Of a DNA stretch of 41,012 bases, positions 31,553 through 39,187 are shown in pieces. Made by a program: the position numbers and the translations under genes. The notes beneath the pieces were generated by a model, which saw only the letters and a program-made list of their open reading frames with translations, made no database searches and had not been told where the DNA came from. Every line of letters starts with the position of its first letter. Position 1 is the first letter of the stretch. This DNA comes from Fluviicola sp. (lineage in GTDB: Bacteria > Bacteroidota > Bacteroidia > Flavobacteriales_D > Crocinitomicaceae): NCBI GenBank assembly GCA_017983675.1, contig JAGOAZ010000001.1, positions 1 through 41,012 of the forward strand, written 5' to 3'.

Positions 31553-32443
31553 ATGACTGATACAACACAACAAACGAATAAAAAAGGATTAAGAACGAGT
31601 TACGTTTCCACCGTAATTGGTATTTCGCTTGTCCTTTTTTTAATTGGAATCGTACTCACTGGTGTGATGAGTTTGGATTCCATTCAACGCCAAGCAAAAG
31701 AGAATTTGCAAGGAGATTTTTTTTTTACAGCTTCTAATAATACTGCAGATATCAAACAAGTTGAACAAGAATTAAAATCTTGGGATTGTTTTTCTGAAGT
31801 TGTTTTCATTTCGCCAGAACGTGCGATAGAGGAATTCAAGGGGTCGGATGAAAATTCAAAAGAAATATTAGCGGTTTTCGACGGTGAAAATCCGTTGCCA
31901 TCTACAATTAATTTTCGTCCCACGAGTGATTTTGCGACAAAAAAAGGAATGGCAACAATTAAGCAACGTATTTTGAAAGCTTATCCTGAAAGCATTGCGG
32001 AAGTGAATTATGATTTATCAGCTGTAGAAGATGTGAATTTGGGATTCAAACAAATTGCTTTGTTGACGTTATTAGTTGCCGGTTTGTTAATTATAGTCGC
32101 AATTGCAATGATTAACAACACCATTCGCATGTCGCTGTATGCGAAGCGTTTCACGATTAAAACAATGCAATTGGTTGGTGCGACAAGCTTTTTTATTCGC
32201 CGCCCATTTTTAGCACAAGCATTATTACAAGGAGTTGTTGCCGGTTTAATTGGAATGGCTTTTTTGATGACAGTATTCTTTGCGCTCAACAATATTTTGG
32301 CAATTATTGAAATAAATCTAGATTTATTATCGTTTGTGTTTATATTTTCAAGCTTGATAGTGCTTGGTTCGTTGTTGACATTCATTTCAACTTGGTTTGC
32401 ATTGAACAAATACTTGCGTTTGAAATTAGACGATTTATATTAA
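31553..32443 (+). CDS. ftsX: Cell-division protein FtsX
   Basis: A 296-residue membrane protein of the FtsEX system, which couples division to peptidoglycan hydrolysis. One N-terminal transmembrane helix (about residues 20-42, STVIGISLVLFLIGIVLTGV), an extracytoplasmic loop of about 125 residues with the SPERAIEEFK segment, then three helices from about 170. MINNTIRMSLYAKRFTIKTMQLVGAT is the family FtsX signature (short form LYAKRFTIKTMQLVGA). No ftsE is adjacent. It starts a plus-strand series with DUF3098, uppP and truB. Confidence 0.9.
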   Translation: MTDTTQQTNKKGLRTSYVSTVIGISLVLFLIGIVLTGVMSLDSIQRQAKENLQGDFFFTASNNTADIKQVEQELKSWDCFSEVVFISPERAIEEFKGSDENSKEILAVFDGENPLPSTINFRPTSDFATKKGMATIKQRILKAYPESIAEVNYDLSAVEDVNLGFKQIALLTLLVAGLLIIVAIAMINNTIRMSLYAKRFTIKTMQLVGATSFFIRRPFLAQALLQGVVAGLIGMAFLMTVFFALNNILAIIEINLDLLSFVFIFSSLIVLGSLLTFISTWFALNKYLRLKLDDLY

Positions 32444-32467
32444 TTTAGCACCTTATTCTTACGGTAT

Positions 32468-32713
32468 ATGAGCAATTTTGATTTCCCTGTTAAAAAAGAA
32501 AACCTTCGATTCATTCTAATCGGATTAGCAATCAATGTGTTGGGTTATTTATTAATGATTGGTGGAGGCGCAAACAATCCAAATGAATTCAATGAAACGG
32601 AATTGTTTTCAACTGTTCGCATCACTATTGCTCCGATTTTAATTGTTGCAGGATTTGGCGTTATTCTTTTCGGCATCATGCGCAAACCAAAATCAACTAC
32701 AAAAGAAGATTAA
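32468..32713 (+). CDS. DUF3098 membrane protein
   Basis: An 81-residue protein with two transmembrane helices (about residues 14-32 and 50-70). It matches DUF3098: FPVKKENLRFILIGLAINVLGYLLMIGGG and ITIAPILIVAGFGVILFGIMRKP (short forms KENLRFILIG and FGIMRKP). This family usually lies between ftsX and uppP in Bacteroidota, as it does here (gaps of 24 and 6 bases). The function is unknown. Placement suggests a role in envelope or division. Confidence 0.88.
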   Translation: MSNFDFPVKKENLRFILIGLAINVLGYLLMIGGGANNPNEFNETELFSTVRITIAPILIVAGFGVILFGIMRKPKSTTKED

Positions 32714-32719
32714 TTTTCC

Positions 32720-33514
32720 ATGAATACATTACAAGCAATCATTTTGGCGCTCATTGAGGGCCTTACTGAGTTTTTACCTGTTTCTTCAACAGGACACATG
32801 ATTATTGGCTCTGCAATCATGGGCATAGAAGGAGACGATTTCACCAAATTATTCACCATTGTCATTCAATTGGGCGCAATCTTGGCTGTATTCGTGCTTT
32901 ACTTCAAACGGTTTTTTCAGTCGATTAATTTTTATTTGAAATTAATTGTGGCTTTTATTCCTGCCGCAGTTATGGGATTGATTTTTTCTGATACGATTGA
33001 TGAACTAATGGAAAGTCCAGCAGTTGTTGCTTCGTCGTTGTTGTTAGGTGGTATTTTATTGTTGTTTGTCGACAAATGGTTTAAACATCCACGCATTGAA
33101 TCTGATGAAGAGATGAGTTACTTTACAGCGCTAAAAGTCGGGTTATTTCAATGCTTAGCAATGATTCCTGGAGTATCGCGTTCTGGAGCAACAATCGTAG
33201 GTGGAATGACCCAAAAAATGAGTCGCAAATGGGCAGCTGAATTCTCGTTCTTTTTAGCTTTACCGACTATGTTGGGCGCCACATTAAAGAAAACGCTCGA
33301 TTATTTTGAAGACCATGCAGCATTTACAGATAATCAAATTAATTTATTGATTATTGGAAATGTTGTGGCTTTTATCGTTGCACTATTAGCAATCAAAGGA
33401 TTCATCGGTTATCTGAATAAATACGGTTTTAAAATGTTCGGTTGGTACCGCATTATCGTTGGATTAATCATTTTGATTTTATTGGGATCAGGATATCAAC
33501 TACACATAATTTAA
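32720..33514 (+). CDS. uppP: Undecaprenyl-diphosphate phosphatase
   Basis: A 264-residue integral membrane enzyme converting undecaprenyl diphosphate to the phosphate, recycling the peptidoglycan and O-antigen carrier; it also confers bacitracin tolerance. The motifs [20 protein letters not shown] (with the active-site Glu and SSTGH) and [13 protein letters not shown] are present. About seven to eight hydrophobic segments are seen. It follows the DUF3098 gene by 6 bases and precedes truB by 4, so all are likely one operon. Confidence 0.95.
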   Translation: MNTLQAIILALIEGLTEFLPVSSTGHMIIGSAIMGIEGDDFTKLFTIVIQLGAILAVFVLYFKRFFQSINFYLKLIVAFIPAAVMGLIFSDTIDELMESPAVVASSLLLGGILLLFVDKWFKHPRIESDEEMSYFTALKVGLFQCLAMIPGVSRSGATIVGGMTQKMSRKWAAEFSFFLALPTMLGATLKKTLDYFEDHAAFTDNQINLLIIGNVVAFIVALLAIKGFIGYLNKYGFKMFGWYRIIVGLIILILLGSGYQLHII

Positions 33515-33518
33515 TTCT

Positions 33519-34214
33519 ATGTTGACAGATTTTGCTCAAGGGAGCACCATTTTAGTCGACAAACCACTCGGGTGGACGTCATTTGATGTTGTCAATAAAT
33601 TACGTTGGCATTTGCGTCAACGACTCGGAGTGAAAAAGTTGAAAGTAGGACACGCTGGAACACTTGATCCTTTAGCGACAGGATTGTTGGTGATATGTAT
33701 TGGGAAACACACCAAAAATATCGAGGGATTTATTGCTGATTCCAAAACGTACACAGGTACTTTTTTGTTGGGAAAAACAACTCCTTCATTTGATTTAGAA
33801 ACTGAATACAATCAAGAATTCCCAACAACTCATATCGATGAGGTCTTACTGGAACAAGTTCGCATGTCGTTTTTAGGGAAACAACAACAGGTACCACCCA
33901 TTTTTTCTGCCAAGCAAATTGATGGAAAACGCGCGTATGATTTAGCACGTGCAGGGAAAGAAGTTGTAATGAAATCGAATGAAATTGAAATACATTCGTT
34001 CACTATTGATGCGCAACGTTTTCCTGAAATAGATTTTGAAATAAGTTGCTCAAAAGGCACTTATATACGCTCTATTGCACATGATTTTGGTCAAAAATGT
34101 GAGAGTGGTGCAAGCTTAATTGCCTTGAGAAGAACACGTTCGGGTTCGTTTTCGATAGCTGATTCAAAATCAGTTGAAGATTGGATCTCATTCTTCCAAA
34201 ATGAATCGTTGTAA
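33519..34214 (+). CDS. truB: tRNA pseudouridine-55 synthase
   Basis: A 231-residue enzyme forming pseudouridine 55 in the TpsiC loop of tRNA. It has GHAGTLDPLATGLLVI with the catalytic Asp, the early VDKPLGWTSFDVVNKL segment and the CSKGTYIRSIAHDFG motif. It is short for the family and ends without a clear PUA domain, as is usual in Bacteroidota. It is the last gene of the ftsX-uppP run. queA follows 74 bases later with its own promoter. Confidence 0.95.
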   Translation: MLTDFAQGSTILVDKPLGWTSFDVVNKLRWHLRQRLGVKKLKVGHAGTLDPLATGLLVICIGKHTKNIEGFIADSKTYTGTFLLGKTTPSFDLETEYNQEFPTTHIDEVLLEQVRMSFLGKQQQVPPIFSAKQIDGKRAYDLARAGKEVVMKSNEIEIHSFTIDAQRFPEIDFEISCSKGTYIRSIAHDFGQKCESGASLIALRRTRSGSFSIADSKSVEDWISFFQNESL

Positions 34215-34239
34215 TTACTCCTAATTTTACTTAACTTTG
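34209..34239 (+). promoter_or_regulatory. Bacteroidota promoter for queA
   Basis: TTG at 34209-34211, a 20-base spacer and TAACTTTG at 34232-34239. It overlaps the truB stop region and lies 49 bases before the queA start. Confidence 0.6.
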
Positions 34240-34288
34240 CACTCTTTTTTATAATTGAAAAGAGAAAAAGTTTAAAATTCTTGTATAG

Positions 34289-35347
34289 ATGAATAAAATG
34301 AAGCTTTCTGAATTCAGTTTTGATCTTCCAGAGGAACTGATTGCTGAATACCCAAGTAATAATCGTGACGAAGCGCGTTTAATGGTTATCCACCGTGAAA
34401 CGGGAAAAATCGAACACCGTTTGTTCAAAGATATTATTGAATATTTTTCTGAAGGCGATGTGATGATTACGAATAATACACGTGTTTTTCCTGCTAGAAT
34501 GTATGGGAACAAAGAAAAAACAGGTGCAAAAATCGAAGTGTTTTTATTACGCGAATTGAACCGTGAAAGTTTATTGTGGGATGTATTAGTAGATCCTGCT
34601 CGTAAAATTCGTATTGGTAACAAATTATATTTCGGCGATGATGATTCATTGGTAGCCGAAGTTATTGATAATACAACATCGAGAGGAAGAACTTTGCGTT
34701 TTTTGTTTGATGGACCATACGAGGAATTCAAAGCGAAAATCACAGAACTAGGCGAAACGCCGCTTCCAAAATACATCAATCGTCCTGTTGAAGATTCGGA
34801 TGAAGATCGTTACCAAACAATTTACGCTAAGGAAGAAGGGGCAGTTGCTGCACCAACAGCAGGCTTACATTTCTCTCGTGAATTACTAAAACGTTTGGAA
34901 TTGAAAGGGGTTAATTTTGCAGAAGTTACGTTGCACATTGGTTTGGGAACATTCCGTCCAGTGGAAGTAGAGGACTTGACGAAACACAAAATGGATTCGG
35001 AGCAAGTAATCATCAATCAAAAAGCTGTTGATATTGTTAACGATGCTAAAAGAAACAAACGTAAAGTTTGTGCTGTTGGAACTACATCGATGCGTGCAAT
35101 TGAAACATCTGTTTCTACAGATGGACTATTGAAACCTTTTGATGGTTGGACAAATAAATTTATTTTCCCTCCTTATGATTTCAGTATTGCTGATTGTATG
35201 ATCACGAACTTCCACACGCCATTGTCAACATTATTAATGATGATTTCTGCTTTTTGTGGACACGATTTAATGATTGAGGCCTACCACACAGCGATTAAAG
35301 AAAAATACAAGTTTTACTCGTACGGTGATGCGATGTTGATTTTGTAA
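34289..35347 (+). CDS. queA: S-adenosylmethionine:tRNA ribosyltransferase-isomerase
   Basis: A 352-residue enzyme adding the ribosyl moiety of SAM to preQ1 at tRNA position 34 in queuosine synthesis. It begins [19 protein letters not shown] (ATG 34298 is an alternative to ATG 34289). [26 protein letters not shown] and [13 protein letters not shown] are family signatures. It is monocistronic with a promoter and strong terminator. It is the only certain queuosine gene here; the PTPS-type gene at 24252 probably belongs to another pathway. Confidence 0.95.
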   Translation: MNKMKLSEFSFDLPEELIAEYPSNNRDEARLMVIHRETGKIEHRLFKDIIEYFSEGDVMITNNTRVFPARMYGNKEKTGAKIEVFLLRELNRESLLWDVLVDPARKIRIGNKLYFGDDDSLVAEVIDNTTSRGRTLRFLFDGPYEEFKAKITELGETPLPKYINRPVEDSDEDRYQTIYAKEEGAVAAPTAGLHFSRELLKRLELKGVNFAEVTLHIGLGTFRPVEVEDLTKHKMDSEQVIINQKAVDIVNDAKRNKRKVCAVGTTSMRAIETSVSTDGLLKPFDGWTNKFIFPPYDFSIADCMITNFHTPLSTLLMMISAFCGHDLMIEAYHTAIKEKYKFYSYGDAMLIL

Positions 35348-35366
35348 GCAAACAAATAAATTAGCG

Positions 35367-35398
35367 AAAGGCAGTTTCATTAGAGACTGCCTTTTTTT
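35367..35398 (+). terminator. queA terminator
   Basis: A 9-bp perfect stem (AAAGGCAGT at 35367-35375, ACTGCCTTT at 35386-35394) with a 10-base loop ends in a T-run. It lies 19 bases after the queA stop and 5 bases before the stop of the convergent CoA-binding gene. Confidence 0.85.
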
Positions 35399-35402
35399 AT
35401 GC

Positions 35403-35762
35403 TTAATAATTTCCGATGGAAAGTAAGACCAGCGTGCATGCTATTTCTGAAATAATACCATGTGCACTTAATTGCTCACTAAAGACCTTGTTTTCTGTAC
35501 CGGGATTAAATATCACGCGTCGTGGTTGAAGGGCGATAATTTTATCATAATACGCCTCTTGTCGTTGTGGATTCAAATACAACGTAACGGTATCAACTTT
35601 CCACTGACTATTCCATTCGTTAGTAATTGGAATATCACTCACTATTCCAACCTTTGGTCCGAATGCGAGAACCGATTGGTTATGCGCACGGAGCATTGTG
35701 ATTGCTTTGAATGAATAGCGCTCAGGATTGATACTTGCTCCAATAACAAGAGTGTTCAACAT
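35403..35762 (-). CDS. CoA-binding domain protein
   Basis: A 119-residue single-domain Rossmann protein. It begins LNTLVIGASINPERYSFKAI with the GAS-x2-PxR-type nucleotide-binding loop of the CoA_binding_2 family. Later it has VIFNPGTENKVF, a typical GxEN segment, and ends ISEIACTLVLLSIGNY (short form EIACTLVLL with a conserved Cys). Function of stand-alone members is not well established. It starts 2 bases after the OmpA-like gene stop and is probably co-transcribed with it. Confidence 0.85.
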   Translation of the reverse strand: MLNTLVIGASINPERYSFKAITMLRAHNQSVLAFGPKVGIVSDIPITNEWNSQWKVDTVTLYLNPQRQEAYYDKIIALQPRRVIFNPGTENKVFSEQLSAHGIISEIACTLVLLSIGNY

Positions 35763-35764
35763 TT

Positions 35765-36727
35765 TTATTGACCGATTAATTGGAATAATTCGTTCAAATT
35801 AGGAGAAATGATGATTTCAATTCTTCTATTTTTCGCTTTGTCAGATGGGTCGAGTGGGTGAAACTCACTTCTTCCAGCTGCCATAAGTTGCGCGGGATTC
35901 ATTGCACTGTTCGCTGTCATGATTTCAACAACGGAAGTTGCGCGCAACACACTTAATTCCCAGTTACTTTTCGGATGACTTGGACTAACCAGTCTGTCTG
36001 AATCGGTGTGACCCTCAACAATGATTTCTAAGTCTTTTTCTGATTCTAATACTTTCGCTAAATCGATCAATGCAACTTTTCCGCCATCTTCAACTTTCGT
36101 GCTTCCAGATTGAAATAATAATTTAGCTTCCAAGCTCACATAGATTTTCCCGTTTTTTTCTACGACAGTTAATCCTTTGTTTTCAAAACCTTTTAATGCT
36201 AACGCTACTTTTGTTTTTAACAACTTCATCGCTTCGTCCTTGCGTTGGATCATTTCTTCCAACTCATTAACGCGCGCTTCTCGTTCAGCTAATAATTTTT
36301 GTTTGTTAATTAATTCGTTTTCTAACGTATTTAAAACGGTTTCCTTACGCAATAATTCTTCATTTTTCGCTTCTATATCCGCTTGGTAATTTGCTGTTTC
36401 TTTTGCACCATTGATGCGCATTTGTTCAATTTTCTTTTCGTTGGCTTCGTTTTGATTCGACATTAAATCATATTGCGCTTGTAGAAAACGAAAATCAGCA
36501 CCCATTTGCAAAGTGTCTTTCTTTAATAAGACAATTTCTTTTTTCATGCGGTCAACTTGACTGCCTAGATCTTTCGCTTTGTTTTCATTGTCATTCGCAC
36601 TTAACTTGTATTTTGCTAGCTCTTCACTACAAATTTTTTCTCGTTCGACTAAGTCGTTGTACTTTTTTGCAGGGACACAAGCCGTCAATACTACAATGAA
36701 CGGAAGAATATAGCGTAATTTTTTCAT
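35765..36727 (-). CDS. OmpA-family lipoprotein
   Basis: A 320-residue protein from ATG 36727. A longer frame to 36835 is open, but a lipoprotein signal MKKLRYILPFIVVLTACVPAKK starts at 36727. A long coiled coil (about residues 25-190, rich in Glu/Lys/Leu heptads) follows, then an OmpA peptidoglycan-binding domain with LLFQSGSTKVEDGGKVALIDLAKVL, IIVEGHTDSDR, SVLRATSVVEIM and DKAKNRRIEIII (short forms). It would link the outer membrane to the cell wall. It lies 108 bases after the PorP/SprF gene, a frequent neighbour in type IX secretion clusters. Confidence 0.88.
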   Translation of the reverse strand: MKKLRYILPFIVVLTACVPAKKYNDLVEREKICSEELAKYKLSANDNENKAKDLGSQVDRMKKEIVLLKKDTLQMGADFRFLQAQYDLMSNQNEANEKKIEQMRINGAKETANYQADIEAKNEELLRKETVLNTLENELINKQKLLAEREARVNELEEMIQRKDEAMKLLKTKVALALKGFENKGLTVVEKNGKIYVSLEAKLLFQSGSTKVEDGGKVALIDLAKVLESEKDLEIIVEGHTDSDRLVSPSHPKSNWELSVLRATSVVEIMTANSAMNPAQLMAAGRSEFHPLDPSDKAKNRRIEIIISPNLNELFQLIGQ

Positions 36728-36835
36728 ATGCTCGATTTGTTTAACATCCAAATTTCGGTACAAAGGAGCTTGATAAAATGAAGAAATGGAATACTTATAA
36801 ACAGCTGTTTTTTTATTTCGAAGATTTGACCTCAA

Positions 36836-37759
36836 TTATTCAAATAATGGGCAAAGTTGTTTGACATTATTGATACTGCGACAAGGGCTGTAACTCAAGG
36901 TCAATTCATTCGTGTTTGCAAGTCCTTGTCGAAGGGACGAAAGGACAAAATCATAGGAGTAAATGAGGCGCCATTTCTCTTCGAATCGAATTCCAAAAAA
37001 GCCAATAACTGCGTCAGTATTGCGGTATCCTAATCCAAAAGTGAAGCGGTTTTTATAATCAATCAATGCTTGTAATTGAAAATCAAGGGGAGCGCTTTTT
37101 GTAAATCCAACGTACATGCCAGGTAAAAACGATACCGATTCACTCATGCGTGCGCGTGCACCAGCATTGATCATTCCGTGCATAGAAGATTGTGCATTCG
37201 TTCCAATTAAACGCCAATTTTGTTTGATCAATTGATACAAACTCAAACCAACATAATAGTTTTTTCCATTCCACCACGCACCAAAGGTTGCGGAAGGCAA
37301 AAGTTGACTATTACTGCCATTAATTACAGGGTCGATCGTCAGTGGTTTTGCTTTAGCTAAATCAAATGAAAGTTGACTTGCACCAACAGCTAATCCAAGT
37401 GATAATCTGTTTTCCACAGTAAAATTAAAATGTCCTGCATAGGACAATTGGAAGTTGAATTGTTGAAATGGTCCAATTTGATCGGTTGAAATTAATCCGC
37501 CTAAACCATGTCGCGCACTCAATACTTTTTTTCGTTTTGCTTTTAACGGCGCACTGATTGTTAAAAATCCAGTTGTCGGAGCACCAGCGATATTCAACCA
37601 TTGTCCACGAATGGTGCTTTGCACTTCCATACACGTTTTGATACCTGTATGCGCTGGATTTATTGCGTAATGATGTTGTGACCACTGACTAATGTGAGGC
37701 ACTTGCTGTCCAAATGAAAAAACAGGAAAAAGGAGCAATATGCCAATGATTTTTTTCAT
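36836..37759 (-). CDS. PorP/SprF family type IX secretion membrane protein
   Basis: A 307-residue protein with a signal peptide (MKKIIGILLLFPVFSFGQQ) and the PorP/SprF start QVPHISQWSQHHYAINPAHTGIK (short form NPAHTG). Repeated beta-strands with aromatic girdles follow (NKNRFTFGLGYRNTDAVIGFFG; short form FGLGYRNTDAV), as in the outer-membrane barrels that pair with gliding and type-B-sorted proteins. Its start overlaps the stop of the upstream adhesin gene by four bases, so the two are coupled. The function is inferred from SprF, which SprB needs for surface display. Confidence 0.88.
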   Translation of the reverse strand: MKKIIGILLLFPVFSFGQQVPHISQWSQHHYAINPAHTGIKTCMEVQSTIRGQWLNIAGAPTTGFLTISAPLKAKRKKVLSARHGLGGLISTDQIGPFQQFNFQLSYAGHFNFTVENRLSLGLAVGASQLSFDLAKAKPLTIDPVINGSNSQLLPSATFGAWWNGKNYYVGLSLYQLIKQNWRLIGTNAQSSMHGMINAGARARMSESVSFLPGMYVGFTKSAPLDFQLQALIDYKNRFTFGLGYRNTDAVIGFFGIRFEEKWRLIYSYDFVLSSLRQGLANTNELTLSYSPCRSINNVKQLCPLFE

Positions 37760-39048
37760 CGAATAAGAGTTACATTTCCTTTTAATTTTTCTTTTTTCGA
37801 GGGGTCATTAAAATCGATCACATAAAAATAAACGCCATCACTTACTTGTTTTCCTTGGTTTGTTCCGTCCCAAGCTTTGAAATCATTGTATCCAGTAATA
37901 TCAGCAACAACTTGTCCCCAACGATTGTAAATAAGTACTTGGGTATTTGGAAAATCTGCTATTCCTTCAATGATCCAAGTGTCATTTGCACCATCATTGT
38001 TTGGTGAAAAGCTACCAGGAATAGTGATGTTGTCAATAATGAAAACGGTCACTTCATCGACCAACGTACAGCTATTTTGACTTGCAGTCAAGAAATAAGT
38101 TGTCGTTGTATTGGGAACAACGAAAGGTACTAATGTTGTTGGATTACTGACTAAAAACGAAGGTTGCCATTGAAAACTTGTGCCATTCGATTGGCCATAT
38201 AATTGAACGGCTGTTCCTGCTTCAACTGTTTGATCGGGTCCAGCATCGACCCATAATGAGTCAACTTGAAGTGTGTCTAATGTAAACGTATAATTTTCTG
38301 TACAGACTTCAAAACACGAGCAACTTACTGACAAAATATCGCCATTTTGCAATGAACTACTTGTCCAAAATGGACTCAATGTTGTTGCTACCACGGTGTC
38401 ATTGATGGACCAGGAAAATAAGCTAGTGTCTTGACAATTTGAGATATAAGTGACGTAGGTTGTTGGTGTACTGGGACAAATGTTGGTTGTTGGTCCGGCA
38501 ATTGTAAGCGAAATGGGAAGCCGATCCACAGCATTTCCACTGAGCATTAAATTGAATGTTGCTTCCGCAGATAATGGGGCATTGTTGTTTTTTGCACCGT
38601 TTACTACAATGTAATAAGTTGTGTTGGGTAATAAGCTAGTTGCGGTTAATTGAAAATTGGTTGTTGCATTGTTGACACAATTTGAAACGAGCGTAAAAGT
38701 AGAAGCATCACAAGGAGCAAGTGCTTCAATGATTGCAGCTTGCAATTGATTACCCCGATTGACTTGGGTATTGAATAGGAGGGATGATAAAGACAACACA
38801 GCTGTTCCGCCATTTGCATTCGTGGTAAATTTGTACCAAACCGAATTCGTTCCAGCAAAACAAAAGTTAAAGTCATCGTCACAATCAGGACAAACAGTTG
38901 CCGTAGCAAGGTAATTTGTTCCTGCAGTACTGACGTTTGGACATAGGGTTATAGCGTTGCCACAGCCATCATTAAGTGGTTGTGAAAAACCTACGAAAGC
39001 AGTTAAAAAACAGATTAACAAAAGTTTAACAAAACGGGATGGCCTCAT
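37756..39048 (-). CDS. Gliding-motility-type surface protein with type B C-terminal sorting domain
   Basis: A 430-residue secreted protein from ATG 39048 (an in-frame start at 39108 lies before the signal peptide). The signal peptide MRPSRFVKLLLICFLTAFVGFSQ precedes a beta-sandwich with paired Cys (CPDCDDDFNFCF) and an Ig-like part near 285-360. The final 90 residues are the CHU_C/type B sorting domain: SFSPNNDGANDTWIIEGI, VLIYNRWGQVV, WDGTNQGKQVSDGVYFYVI. Such proteins leave by the type IX system and need a PorP/SprF partner, which is the next gene. Confidence 0.88.
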   Translation of the reverse strand: MRPSRFVKLLLICFLTAFVGFSQPLNDGCGNAITLCPNVSTAGTNYLATATVCPDCDDDFNFCFAGTNSVWYKFTTNANGGTAVLSLSSLLFNTQVNRGNQLQAAIIEALAPCDASTFTLVSNCVNNATTNFQLTATSLLPNTTYYIVVNGAKNNNAPLSAEATFNLMLSGNAVDRLPISLTIAGPTTNICPSTPTTYVTYISNCQDTSLFSWSINDTVVATTLSPFWTSSSLQNGDILSVSCSCFEVCTENYTFTLDTLQVDSLWVDAGPDQTVEAGTAVQLYGQSNGTSFQWQPSFLVSNPTTLVPFVVPNTTTTYFLTASQNSCTLVDEVTVFIIDNITIPGSFSPNNDGANDTWIIEGIADFPNTQVLIYNRWGQVVADITGYNDFKAWDGTNQGKQVSDGVYFYVIDFNDPSKKEKLKGNVTLIR

Positions 39049-39187
39049 TGGTTTACCTAGTATTTTCTGTAAATCTACTAAAAATACATGCTTTTTTTGT
39101 AGATTCACGCACTGTTTTTTTAAAACTTGAATTGACTACTCTATTTTTTGGCACGGTCATGGCTAATAAAACAGAAAATTGGAAATT

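Noticed and set aside
36728..36835. N-terminal extension of the OmpA protein to 36835
   Set aside because: A lipoprotein signal begins at ATG 36727; the extension is non-homologous intergenic sequence after the PorP stop.
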